64,000 nucleotides of DNA from positions 1,016,501 to 1,080,500 of the forward strand of contig NC_022524.1 of assembly GCF_000473245.1 (NCBI RefSeq), written 5' to 3'. Positions 47,550 through 56,009 of the stretch are shown piece by piece (the first letter of the stretch is position 1; every line of letters begins with the position of its first letter). The notes under the pieces are model-generated. The model made no database searches. It was not told the DNA's origin and saw only the letters and a program-made list of their open reading frames with translations. Source of the DNA: Bacillus infantis NRRL B-14911. Its GTDB lineage: Bacteria > Bacillota > Bacilli > Bacillales > Cytobacillaceae. A program made the translations under genes and the position numbers.

Positions 47550-48218
47550 TTAATGATTGATGCCTGCTACCTGATCGACATCAAGGATAAAGGAAATCCC
47601 ATTGCCAGGAACATTCAGCTCGACAGCATCGCAGATTGCCTGGAATACTTCCTGTGTCCGTCCGCTGTGGATGATGGTCAGCACAATCTCTTTTTCAGGC
47701 TCGATCAGCATATTGAATAAAGTGGCTTTTTCGTTGATGCCGATCCCTCTGCCGGAAATGATGGTTGCCCCGTCAGCCCCGGCATCTTTTGAGGCCTTTA
47801 TAATCTTTTCGGCTTCCGAGCTTTTTACAATGGTCACAATCAAATCGTATTCTTTATCGGCTGGCTTCATATTGGCCGCTCCTTCCTCTGCTTCTGCATC
47901 AGCGGGGACTTCCGGGGACTGGACGCCGATGAATCCGTTAATATTGATAAGCAATCCAAGTCCTGTACCGGGCCTTTCAAAATGGAGATGGCTGCTGACT
48001 TCCGTAATGACTTCTTCAGCGGATTCTTCCTTGATCAGCATAAGGATGACTTCTTTCTCGTGGTTGATCTCCAATCCGAGAAATGAGGTTTGCTCATTTT
48101 TTCCAATTCCCCTTGCATATACAGTTGCCGCAGCAGCAAGCCCGGATCCCCGGGCAAGCCGGACAGCTTTTTTTGCAGTGCCTTTTTTTACGATGGCGAT
48201 GAAAAGCTTGTAGATCAT
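47550..48218 (-). CDS. Tandem PII-domain signalling protein
   Basis: A 222-aa cytosolic protein made of two PII-like domains joined by an acidic linker (PADAEAEEGAANMKPADKE). Domain 1 (residues 1-105) has YARGIGKN and domain 2 (~125-222) has IISGRGIGIN, both at the PII T-loop start; the T-loops are short, without the uridylylated Tyr. The B-loop-like Gly motif RPGTGLGLLI/VPGNGISFIL is in both. PII proteins sense nucleotides and control membrane transporters. The start codon follows directly on the stop of the DUF1538 gene, so it is translationally coupled to its likely target. Confidence 0.82.
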   Translation of the reverse strand: MIYKLFIAIVKKGTAKKAVRLARGSGLAAAATVYARGIGKNEQTSFLGLEINHEKEVILMLIKEESAEEVITEVSSHLHFERPGTGLGLLININGFIGVQSPEVPADAEAEEGAANMKPADKEYDLIVTIVKSSEAEKIIKASKDAGADGATIISGRGIGINEKATLFNMLIEPEKEIVLTIIHSGRTQEVFQAICDAVELNVPGNGISFILDVDQVAGINH

Positions 48219-48944
48219 TTAAGAAGCACCTTCCTTCCTCTTGAACAGGAGCCCCAGGATCAGGACAGCCAGTATCGGTATAAGGGCGACCAGGGCGATC
48301 AGGCCAAAGCCATCTGTCAGGGGATCCCGCCCCTCAGTTACTGCGGCAGCGCCGACAGCCATTGACAGGATAAAAGTAACGGTCATCGGCCCTGTTGCTA
48401 CACCGCCCGAATCGAAGGCGATGCTTATAAAGCTGGTGTTGGAAAAATAAATCAGGATCAGCACGAGTGCATATCCCGGCGCAAGATAGTACCAGAGAGA
48501 GAAGCCGTGATGGATGCGGAGCATGGCAAGGGCAATGGACAGACCGACTCCCCCTGAAAGGGTGATGAGCATGATTTTTTCTGAGATGTATCCCGATGTT
48601 ACTTTTTCAACCTGTTTGTTTAATATTTTTACAGCTGGTTCTGCCAATGTAGTGACAAATCCGAGTACAAATCCAATTGGAATGATGATCCAGGAATATG
48701 GAAGATTACCCAGCTTCTTTCCCATTTCCTCCCCGATTGGCATAAAGCCGAGATGGACCCCGTGAAGGAAGAATGCCAGTCCGGCAAAAGCAGACAGAAA
48801 ACCGGCAAGGATCTGGATGACCTTCTGTTTCTTTAATTTTAGAAAAAATATCTGAAATATGATGAAGCAAAGAAGAAGGGGAGCAAGGGCCAAAGCAACC
48901 TCTGTCAGAGTGCTGCCGAAACCATGAAATAGCTTGTCCATCAT
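48219..48944 (-). CDS. DUF1538 membrane protein (second)
   Basis: A 241-aa protein with about seven hydrophobic helices. Family motifs: TLAEPAVKILNKQV in a loop and FDSGGVATGPMTVTFILS in a likely re-entrant or pore segment. It is a paralogue of the gene upstream and overlaps it by 4 nt (ATGA). In other bacteria DUF1538 can be one double-length protein, so the two may form a heterodimer. The function is unknown. Its Gly-rich helix and PII neighbour suggest a transporter (inference). Confidence 0.82.
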   Translation of the reverse strand: MMDKLFHGFGSTLTEVALALAPLLLCFIIFQIFFLKLKKQKVIQILAGFLSAFAGLAFFLHGVHLGFMPIGEEMGKKLGNLPYSWIIIPIGFVLGFVTTLAEPAVKILNKQVEKVTSGYISEKIMLITLSGGVGLSIALAMLRIHHGFSLWYYLAPGYALVLILIYFSNTSFISIAFDSGGVATGPMTVTFILSMAVGAAAVTEGRDPLTDGFGLIALVALIPILAVLILGLLFKRKEGAS

Positions 48945-49633
48945 TTAAAGATCCCTCCCAGCAGCAGAACGGCCAGGATCGGTCCGATGCTGGCAAGGCC
49001 GACAAGGCCAAATGAATCGCCCGAGGATTGTTGGTTCCGGAAAACCTGGGCCACACCTACTCCGAGTGCCAAGATGAAGGGTACGGCGAGGGGCCCTGTC
49101 GTTACGCCTCCCGCATCAAATGAAATTGGCACAAATGACGATGGGGAGAAGATGCTGACAATAAAGACGATGGCATAGCCGGCTATCAAAATGGCGGTAA
49201 CAGGGATTTTGTAAATGGTCCTGATCATAGCAAGGCCGACAAAAAGACCGACTCCGGCAGCCACGGATAATATGAGGGAAATGGACGATATCTTTCCTCC
49301 GGATACCTGGTCAACCTGTGTGGACAGTACCCTGACGTCAGGCTCTGCCAGCGTTACGGCAATTCCAAGGATGAATCCTGTGAGGATGATGACCCACGCT
49401 TTATTCGACTTCGGCAGGATTTTCCCAATCATCTCGCCTATTGGAAGAAGGCCGATATTGACGCCGATGAGGAAGAACATCAGTCCCAGGATGACAAAGA
49501 ATAGGCCAAAGAGGAATGGAAGAAAGTCCTTGAAAGGCAATTGGATCAGGACAAGCTGCAGAAGGATGACTGCAGCAGAGACGGGAAGGATGGCAAGCAA
49601 TGTTTCTTTGATGGATTCTTTAATTTCTTTCAC
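48941..49633 (-). CDS. DUF1538 membrane protein (first)
   Basis: A 230-aa protein with about seven hydrophobic helices. TLAEPDVRVLSTQV and FDAGGVTTGPLAVPFILA match the same places in its paralogue. I prefer GTG 49633 (MKEIKESIKETLLAI), because AAGGCGG lies 8 nt upstream; the longer frame starts at TTG 49657 with no ribosome binding site. It is the first gene of a three-gene operon with its paralogue and the double-PII protein. Confidence 0.8.
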   Translation of the reverse strand: MKEIKESIKETLLAILPVSAAVILLQLVLIQLPFKDFLPFLFGLFFVILGLMFFLIGVNIGLLPIGEMIGKILPKSNKAWVIILTGFILGIAVTLAEPDVRVLSTQVDQVSGGKISSISLILSVAAGVGLFVGLAMIRTIYKIPVTAILIAGYAIVFIVSIFSPSSFVPISFDAGGVTTGPLAVPFILALGVGVAQVFRNQQSSGDSFGLVGLASIGPILAVLLLGGIFK

Positions 49634-49752
49634 ATGAAGCGCCGCCTTTATTAACAATTTTTTTGTTTTTTATTTCTGCTTTTTTACCCAGTTTTACAGT
49701 TGCAGTAACAGCCTGTGGAAAAAAACATTTTCCAATTAATTGCGGTGGCGGA

Positions 49753-49785
49753 TAAAAAAAGCAGGCACCCCATTGGGGCGCCTGC
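49753..49785 (-). terminator. Terminator of the CotF-type gene
   Basis: GCAGGCACCCC pairs with GGGGCGCCTGC (one G-U/A-C site). On the minus strand it is followed by T7. Confidence 0.9.
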
Positions 49786-49790
49786 AGCGG

Positions 49791-50438
49791 TTATTGAAGG
49801 GTATTCATATTAGGCTGGTTCATCATTTGCTGTCCGCCTGCCTGGGTATAGCTTCCAAGCAGCTGTTCTGTATCCTGCGGCGCAAGCTGGGGAACCTGGT
49901 AATAATGCTTTTGATTCTGGTAGAGGAACAGCTCGTAAGCCATTTCTGCATAATTGGGAACACTATCAGCAAGCACACGCCTTACGACTGGGTTTGTGCA
50001 CTCCAATGCGGCCATTGACAGCTGGGAGGCTGCACCTTTCATTAAAGCAAGCAGGTAGCCTGAATAGCATTGGTCGCCAATCTCGGAAGCTGACTGTTTT
50101 GGTGCAGCAGGCTGGGATGGCTGTAGTCCGTAGATGACGTCATGTGTTTCGCCCATCATATAGGTTGTAGTCGATACAGCCGGCTTTTGGCCGGTAGTGA
50201 AGCAGTCAACCATGGTGTTGTATTGGGTGATCATAAACTGCCTCTGGCGGTTTGCAATTTCCTTAAGCTGCGGATCCTGGATTTGCCCGCTGAACATAAG
50301 GTATTGATCGATTGCCGCTACGGTGCTTGAAAGGACCTCTTTCATGTCCAGCATCTCGTGTCCGCCATGATTCATATGTGCCGGGATCTGCTCATTTGTG
50401 TTCATTCCTGACTGTCCTTGCTGGTTAAACTGCTGCAT
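49791..50438 (-). CDS. CotF-family spore coat protein
   Basis: A 215-aa protein with a Coat_F (ferritin-like, helical) domain: EVLSSTVAAIDQYLMFSGQIQDPQLKEIANRQ, and YSGYLLALMKGAASQLSMAALECTNPVVRRVLADSV. The N-terminus (QQFNQQGQSG, HMNHGGHE) and the C-terminus (QAGGQQMMNQPN) are Gln/Asn/His-rich, usual for coat proteins. It should be made in the mother cell during sporulation. It is monocistronic with its own terminator. Which B. subtilis CotF relative it matches I cannot say. Confidence 0.85.
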   Translation of the reverse strand: MQQFNQQGQSGMNTNEQIPAHMNHGGHEMLDMKEVLSSTVAAIDQYLMFSGQIQDPQLKEIANRQRQFMITQYNTMVDCFTTGQKPAVSTTTYMMGETHDVIYGLQPSQPAAPKQSASEIGDQCYSGYLLALMKGAASQLSMAALECTNPVVRRVLADSVPNYAEMAYELFLYQNQKHYYQVPQLAPQDTEQLLGSYTQAGGQQMMNQPNMNTLQ

Positions 50439-50569
50439 CTGACTACCCCCAGTTTGTAATTTTTTCCCTCATGAAGGGCTGTGATGGTGAAGACCATACA
50501 TAACTATTGTGGTTATTCCGTAGGGCAATCATGCGGGGCAGTTGCAGCTAAAAGAGGAATAAACATCCA

Positions 50570-51175
50570 TCATGAGGATTCTATCTGATGGCGGGAAACA
50601 TATGGGCTGCCTTTTACCCAGAAGCGCCACGGATAGTCTTTTGCTTCGCCGGAATTATCAATTCCAATCCTTTTTCCTTTAGCTATCTCAGCAGGGGTAT
50701 AGCCTTCAGCAAGAATGAGGGGAGGCTCCGAAAAGAGGCGTCCATAATCCTCCATGGTGACGCCAAGGGCTTTCGTAAGCTTCCCTGGCCCGTTGGTCAA
50801 ATTCTTCAGATTATCCATCTTTCTCCGCTCTTTCATCAGGGAAATTCCTTCAGCAGGTTCTATGGCCCTGATGAGAACAGCCTCCGGTTTGTCCTTTTCA
50901 GCGCTGACGACATTTAACAAACAGTGGGTATGCATAAGGTATGTGTAGGCGAACCCCGGACCGGCGTACATGACTTCTGTCCGCTTGGTCCGGCGGTTAT
51001 TATAGCTATGTGCAGCCATGTCTTCGGGGCCTTTATAGGCTTCTGTTTCTACAATATATCCAGCGGCTGTACCATCAGGTGTTTCCTTTATCAAAAGACA
51101 GCCAAGAAGAGCCTTGGCAAGTTCAAGGGTCGGCTGTGTGTAAAATTCGGCCGGCAGTGGTGTCCTATCCATCAT
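50570..51175 (-). CDS. DNA-3-methyladenine glycosylase (Mpg/AAG family)
   Basis: A 201-aa base-excision repair enzyme. LAKALLGCLLIKE, the catalytic Glu in IVETEAYKGPEDMAAHS, and VMYAGPGFAYTYLMHTHCLLNVV and NGPGKLTKALG match the family. It removes alkylated purines such as 3-methyladenine. Full length. AAGGAGCG lies upstream of two adjacent ATGs (51175, 51172). Similar to B. subtilis YxlJ. Confidence 0.92.
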   Translation of the reverse strand: MMDRTPLPAEFYTQPTLELAKALLGCLLIKETPDGTAAGYIVETEAYKGPEDMAAHSYNNRRTKRTEVMYAGPGFAYTYLMHTHCLLNVVSAEKDKPEAVLIRAIEPAEGISLMKERRKMDNLKNLTNGPGKLTKALGVTMEDYGRLFSEPPLILAEGYTPAEIAKGKRIGIDNSGEAKDYPWRFWVKGSPYVSRHQIESS

Positions 51176-51338
51176 GATTCAACGCTCCTTCGGTTATTGC
51201 TGCAGAAAGAATTTTCCGCACAGTTAAGCGCGGAGCATTCCCATTTTACCCTCTAACACCCTGATATAACCGGAAGTTGGAATTGAAGCAGGCGAGGAAG
51301 TATAATATAGGGAGCAATTTATGTAGGGAAGTGGAAAA

Positions 51339-52157
51339 ATGGATAAGAAAATCGGTTTTATAGGGTGCGGAAAGATGGCCCAGGCAATCATCGGGGGAAT
51401 GCTGAAATCAGGGATCGCCCGGCCGGATGATATAGTTGCAAGTGCAAGGACGGAGAGTACTCTTGCCTATGTGAAAAATACATATGATATTGAAGTGACC
51501 CTTGATAATAAGAGAGCAGCTGAACAGGCTGATTTTTTATTTCTGGCAGTAAAGCCTGATGTTCATATGGAAGTGATTGAGGAAATCAGCGGGAGCGTTT
51601 CTGAAGATGCTATCATCATCACCATAGCGGCAGGGATCAGCCTTGCCTTTCTACAGTCTGCTTTCGGCAGGGAAATAAAAGCGATCCGTTCTATGCCCAA
51701 TACCCCATCGCTTGTCGGGGAGGGGATGAGCGCCCTGGCTGCCAGCAGGCAGGTGACTGAAAAGGAACGGTTGGAGGCTGCAGAATTATTCGAAAGTTTT
51801 GGGAAAGCTGAGTTTATTGAAGAAAAACTGATGGACAGCATCCCTGCCATCAGCGGATCTTCACCTGCTTATGTCTATATGTTCATTGAGGCTCTTGCTG
51901 ATGGCGGCGTCCTTCAGGGGCTTCCAAGGGAAACCTCGTACCGGCTGGCAGCCCAGGCAGTGCTTGGCGCAGCCAAAATGGTGCTTGAGACAGGTAAGCA
52001 TCCGGGTGAATTGAAAGATCAGGTATGCACGCCTGGGGGAGCCACTATTGAAGCGGTAGCTGAGCTGGAAAAACAAGGCTTTCGGTCTTCGGTCATTTCG
52101 GCCATGCATAGCTGCACCGACAAATCAAGGCAGCTGGCAAAAAAACAGGCGGAATAG
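51339..52157 (+). CDS. proC: Pyrroline-5-carboxylate reductase
   Basis: A 272-aa cytosolic enzyme for the last step of proline synthesis, with NAD(P)H as donor. N-terminal IGFIGCGKMAQAIIGGML, core RSMPNTPSLVGEGMSAL and the C-terminal signature ETGKHPGELKDQVCTPGGATIEAV are complete. It is followed after 2 nt by a GNAT gene. Bacillus genomes carry several proC-like paralogues, so which one this is stays open. Confidence 0.94.
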   Translation: MDKKIGFIGCGKMAQAIIGGMLKSGIARPDDIVASARTESTLAYVKNTYDIEVTLDNKRAAEQADFLFLAVKPDVHMEVIEEISGSVSEDAIIITIAAGISLAFLQSAFGREIKAIRSMPNTPSLVGEGMSALAASRQVTEKERLEAAELFESFGKAEFIEEKLMDSIPAISGSSPAYVYMFIEALADGGVLQGLPRETSYRLAAQAVLGAAKMVLETGKHPGELKDQVCTPGGATIEAVAELEKQGFRSSVISAMHSCTDKSRQLAKKQAE

Positions 52158-52159
52158 TC

Positions 52160-52672
52160 ATGATTATCAGGACAGAGCAGGAAGCTGATTATAGCAGATC
52201 AGAACATGTCCACAGGCTTGCTTTCAGCCGTGAAAACGAAGCCGCCCTTGTCAGAGCCATCCGAAGCTCGGGGGAGTATATTCCTGAACTATCGCTAACA
52301 GCGGAAGATGGAAAGGATATCGTGGGCCATATCATGTTCAGCAAGGCAGTGATTGATACAGGGGAAGGGGAAGTGCCTACCTTGGCGCTTGCCCCGGTTG
52401 CTGTCATGCCCCAGCGGCAAAATGAAGGGATAGGATCCCTTCTTATAAGAGAAGGTTTGAAACAGGCGGAACTCCAGGGCTTTGCTCATGCCGTTGTATT
52501 GGGACATCCCGATTATTATCCGAGGTTTGGGTTCCGGCCTTCCACAGTTTTTGGGATTTTTTCACCTTTTCCTGTACCGGAAGAGGTATTTATGGTTATG
52601 GAATTTAAGGAGGGATCATTAACTGGAATCAGCGGGACGGTAAAGTACCCGCCATCATTTGATCATGTGTAA
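52160..52672 (+). CDS. GNAT family N-acetyltransferase (YhbS-like)
   Basis: A 170-aa cytosolic enzyme. The acetyl-CoA binding motif is VMPQRQNEGIGSLLIREGL (Q/RxxGxG/A), followed by VVLGHPDYYPRFGFRPS typical of the COG3153 group. The substrate is unknown. It is coupled to proC (2-nt gap) and convergent with the KinB-like gene. Confidence 0.88.
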   Translation: MIIRTEQEADYSRSEHVHRLAFSRENEAALVRAIRSSGEYIPELSLTAEDGKDIVGHIMFSKAVIDTGEGEVPTLALAPVAVMPQRQNEGIGSLLIREGLKQAELQGFAHAVVLGHPDYYPRFGFRPSTVFGIFSPFPVPEEVFMVMEFKEGSLTGISGTVKYPPSFDHV

Positions 52673-52681
52673 GAACAGCTG

Positions 52682-53944
52682 CTAATCAGGACATTTTTCA
52701 GCAGGAAGCAGGATGGTAAAGGAGGTGCCTTTATTCAGCATGCTTTCTGCTTTTATTTTTCCGCCCATTCCCTCAATGATCCGAAAGACCACCATCATTC
52801 CAAGCCCCGTCCCTTTCCCTTCTTTTGTTGAAAAATACGGTTCCCCCAGCCTGCTGAGCTGCCCGGAGGTCATCCCCTTGCCTGTATCAGATATCAGGAG
52901 CTCCGCTTTGTCGTCCTGCAGCTTTGCCGATATAGAGAGGACTCCTCCGCCAGGCATTGCTTCGATGGCATTTTTAAGAAGGTTTAGCAGGCATTGCTGA
53001 ACCTTTGCATCTTCTCCTTTGATATATAATTCTTCCTCTGTGTCGCAATGGATTTCAACAGAATGGGCATTCCCGTAGGGTGTGATCAGTTCAACCGCTT
53101 TTCTGATTTCCCCTTCTAATGAAAAACATGAATTTGTTTCACAGTGCGGCTTGGCAAATGTAAGATAATCACTGATGATCACTTCCGCTCTGTTCAGCTC
53201 TTCAAGGGCTGTGTCTAAATAATAGGAACGCTTTCCTCCGCCTGGTTCTTCTTCTTTTAATAACTGGAGAAATCCTTTCGTTACGGTCAGGGGATTTCTC
53301 ACTTCATGGCTAATGCTGGCAGCCAAATGGGAAATGACCTCCATTTTTTCTGTCTTCATTACCGCCCGGTTCAGCTGCTGGTTCTGTACGATCAGCTCAA
53401 TGGTGTAGGCAGTCAAAAACGCCCCCAGTGTCTGGGTGATCGTATAAATGGCCATGAAACCGAGGCATTCCTTCAGTTCGGCTTTTGAAAACAATAGCAT
53501 GAACGCTGCGATGGATACAAGAAAAGACAAGAGTGATACTGTAAGCAGCTTCCGCCGGGTGTCCATGATAATGAAGGATGGGTGAAGCTTATATACAATA
53601 AAGCCGGCAAACAAACCGGTGAGAATATTATAGGCCGCCCCGATCCCTCCGAGGGGAATGCGGATAAAGATGACAAAAATGAGCAGGGCGAGGATGACTC
53701 TGGGACCTCCGTATAATCCTCCCAGCAGGAATGGAATCCATCGCAGATCAAAAATAAAGCTGCTGTTCATCTTGATTGAACTGATCAGGCAAAGGGAAGC
53801 AGTTATGATGCTGATGCCGGCAATAATATACTCGCGGTGGCGCAGAAAAAGCGATTGAAGGCGGCTGGCAAAAAGGAGCTGGAAAGAAAGCATGACGATA
53901 AGAATGATCAGCAGGTTGAACAGCAGGTCTTTAATATGCTCCAT
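52682..53944 (-). CDS. KinB-like membrane sensor histidine kinase
   Basis: A 420-aa kinase. The N-terminal ~190 residues form about six helices in the 5TM-5TMR_LYT style (RWIPFLLGGLYGG, GGIGAAYNILTGLFAGF). Then comes HisKA with the phosphorylated His in SHLAASISHEVRNPLTVTKG, and HATPase_c with N-box LLNLLKNAIEAMPG, ISDTGKGM and GKGTGLGMMV. The catalytic half closely resembles B. subtilis KinB, which feeds the sporulation phosphorelay to Spo0F. No response regulator is adjacent. AGGAGG precedes the ATG. The divergent neighbour is the EPS operon. Confidence 0.85.
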   Translation of the reverse strand: MEHIKDLLFNLLIILIVMLSFQLLFASRLQSLFLRHREYIIAGISIITASLCLISSIKMNSSFIFDLRWIPFLLGGLYGGPRVILALLIFVIFIRIPLGGIGAAYNILTGLFAGFIVYKLHPSFIIMDTRRKLLTVSLLSFLVSIAAFMLLFSKAELKECLGFMAIYTITQTLGAFLTAYTIELIVQNQQLNRAVMKTEKMEVISHLAASISHEVRNPLTVTKGFLQLLKEEEPGGGKRSYYLDTALEELNRAEVIISDYLTFAKPHCETNSCFSLEGEIRKAVELITPYGNAHSVEIHCDTEEELYIKGEDAKVQQCLLNLLKNAIEAMPGGGVLSISAKLQDDKAELLISDTGKGMTSGQLSRLGEPYFSTKEGKGTGLGMMVVFRIIEGMGGKIKAESMLNKGTSFTILLPAEKCPD

Positions 53945-54156
53945 TGCTTAGTCCTCCTATATTTAGATATATATTCCTAATTTTACAAATGCATGTCCAA
54001 ATCGACAATATCATCTTATTGACAAAAAACCGCTTTAAGCGACATATTCAGACAAGGGAAAATGGTAATAATATACCATTTTTTCCAGGCGGCATATTGG
54101 CGTCTGCATCTTGTTGGTTTTTTCGGTATACTCAAGGCAAATGAATAAAATATATA

Positions 54157-54185
54157 TTGACTTAATATGACAGGAATCATATATT
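54157..54185 (+). promoter_or_regulatory. Promoter of the polysaccharide operon
   Basis: TTGACT (54157-54162), 17 nt, TATATT (54180-54185). The start would be near 54192, leaving a leader of about 200 nt. Confidence 0.7.
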
Positions 54186-54191
54186 TTAATT

Positions 54192-54389
54192 GGCTTGCAA
54201 TTGTCTGTTTCGACAGAAAATGCAAGGGTGTTTTAAGAATATAGAACACTGTGATGAGCGGTTTTTATTTGCACTTTAAACCGCTTGGAGTGACTAGTGC
54301 AGCCGGCCAATGATCTATGATGGCTGGTTTTTATTTTGGCCGGGGCCTCTGCTTCCTGGCTGATGCTTAGGATGAAAGAGGTGCATTTA
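54192..54389 (+). promoter_or_regulatory. Structured leader with an intrinsic terminator and a competing hairpin
   Basis: Three hairpins lie between promoter and gene. The first is CTTGCA...TGCAAG with an inner CTGT...ACAG, the second AGCGGTTT...AAACCGCT (54257-54285), and the third is terminator-like: CCGGCCA (54303-54309) with TGGCTGG (54321-54327), then TTTTTATTTT. CCGGCCA can instead pair perfectly with TGGCCGG (54337-54343), which would break the terminator. I match it to no known riboswitch class. Confidence 0.6.
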
Positions 54390-56009
54390 ATGAAGCTTGA
54401 TAAATACAAAACTTTATTGTTTCAAAAGATTAAGAATCAAATGACTCTTTGGTTTGAACAGGAAGCGGAAACTCCTGTGAACAACGAAGATGTTTACCGT
54501 TTCCTTCACTCCATCAAGGGGACAGCAGGAACTCTGCAGCTTGTCGGACTCCATCAGGTGGCAGGCAAACTGATGGACCAGGTGGAAAAGAGCAGCGAAA
54601 AAATCTGGGGAAACCGGGAGCTGCGGGATTTTTTATATGAACTGATGGGCCTGAGCTATGAATATGAACATTTCCAAAGAGAAGAGGAGAAACAGAGTCT
54701 TCCAAGGGATGAAAATATGCCATTGATCCAGGTGATTGATGATGATGTATCCATGCTGATCCTCCTTAAAGATGCACTGGAAAGCAAGGGCTGGATGGTT
54801 ATGGCAAATACCGAGCCTGAAAAAGCTGTCGACCAATTCTTTGATATGAATCCCGACTGTCTTATCATCGATGTTAATCTACCGGGCAAAAGCGGGTTCC
54901 ATGTGCTTGAGGATATTCAGAAGCATACGAATAAAAAGTTTATACCAAAGCTGATGATCAGCATAATGAATGACAGAGAAACGAGAATAAAGGCTTACAG
55001 GCTGGGGGCGGATGATTTTATTTCCAAACCTATTGACCTGGAAGAATTCCTTATAAAGGTAGAGCGGCATTTGGACAGGAAACAAATATTTGACCAGTCT
55101 GTCCTGATCGATGAATTGACGCAGGTATACAACCGCAGGTTCCTGAAGGATTCTCTTAAACGGTATTTAAAAGAACTAGAACGGAGCAATCAGTATTTTT
55201 CTATTGCCGTCCTTGATCTGGATCATTTCAAGCAGGTGAATGATATGTACGGCCATCCGGCCGGAGACCGTATCCTGTCGGAGTTTGCCCAGTATCTGAA
55301 GGATCATGTCAGGATTGGAGATATAGTGTTCCGCTATGGAGGAGAGGAATTCATCCTGCTGCTTCCGCGCACCAATGACCATGACAGCAAGGAGGTCGTC
55401 TCAAGGCTACTTTCCGGCTTCTCAAGCCGAACGTTCATAGAGGGCGGGGCGGAATTGAAAATGACCTTCTCGGCCGGTGTATATATGGTCCATGATCCTT
55501 CTGCTACTGTGGCAGAAGCAATCAAGACGGCTGATCAGGCTTTATATAAAGCAAAACGGAACGGCCGGGCCAGGGTGGAAAGTGCCAATAAATTGATCGG
55601 CGGCCATTCAAGGAAGGTTCTGAATGTATCTGTCATTGATGATGATGCAATCATCAGGACCATGCTGATGAAAATCCTGCAATCCATGGAATTCGAGCAT
55701 ACCAGCCTGGATATCCAGGTGTATGAGGATGGACAGAAGTTCCTTCAATCCGGCCGTATGGAGCAGAAAGGGGAGCATTTCCTTATTTTGGACGGAATCA
55801 TGCCTGTAATGGATGGGACGGAAGTTCTCCAGAAGGTGAAGGAAAATCGGAATGCAAGCCGCGTCCATGTTTTAATGCTGACAGGCAGAAAAACGGAATA
55901 CGATATTGCCAGGGCACTGAAGCTGGGGGCAGATGATTATGTGACAAAGCCGTTCAGCATCACTGAGCTGCAGGCAAGAATTCATCGCCTGATCCAGAGG
56001 ATGTCATAA
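54390..56009 (+). CDS. Hpt-REC-GGDEF-REC diguanylate cyclase
   Basis: A 539-aa cytosolic protein. Residues 1-100 are an Hpt domain with His40 (FLHSIKGTAGTLQL). Residues ~111-228 are a receiver with Asp161 (CLIIDVNLPG). Residues ~240-400 are a GGDEF domain with active site GGEEF (317-321), an intact product-inhibition site RIGD five residues before it, and DLDHFKQVND. Residues ~415-539 are a second receiver (LILDGIMPVMDG). It should make c-di-GMP and relay phosphate. I chose ATG 54390 (MKLDKYKTLLF) with AAAGAGGTG upstream. Its stop overlaps the next start (TAATG), so it is coupled to the HEAT protein. Confidence 0.93.
   Translation: MKLDKYKTLLFQKIKNQMTLWFEQEAETPVNNEDVYRFLHSIKGTAGTLQLVGLHQVAGKLMDQVEKSSEKIWGNRELRDFLYELMGLSYEYEHFQREEEKQSLPRDENMPLIQVIDDDVSMLILLKDALESKGWMVMANTEPEKAVDQFFDMNPDCLIIDVNLPGKSGFHVLEDIQKHTNKKFIPKLMISIMNDRETRIKAYRLGADDFISKPIDLEEFLIKVERHLDRKQIFDQSVLIDELTQVYNRRFLKDSLKRYLKELERSNQYFSIAVLDLDHFKQVNDMYGHPAGDRILSEFAQYLKDHVRIGDIVFRYGGEEFILLLPRTNDHDSKEVVSRLLSGFSSRTFIEGGAELKMTFSAGVYMVHDPSATVAEAIKTADQALYKAKRNGRARVESANKLIGGHSRKVLNVSVIDDDAIIRTMLMKILQSMEFEHTSLDIQVYEDGQKFLQSGRMEQKGEHFLILDGIMPVMDGTEVLQKVKENRNASRVHVLMLTGRKTEYDIARALKLGADDYVTKPFSITELQARIHRLIQRMS

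Noticed and set aside
54192-54389. A second c-di-GMP riboswitch before the diguanylate cyclase
   Set aside because: I looked for the GEMM-I core GACGCAAAGCC and GGCAGCC and found neither. The leader is structured but not this class.
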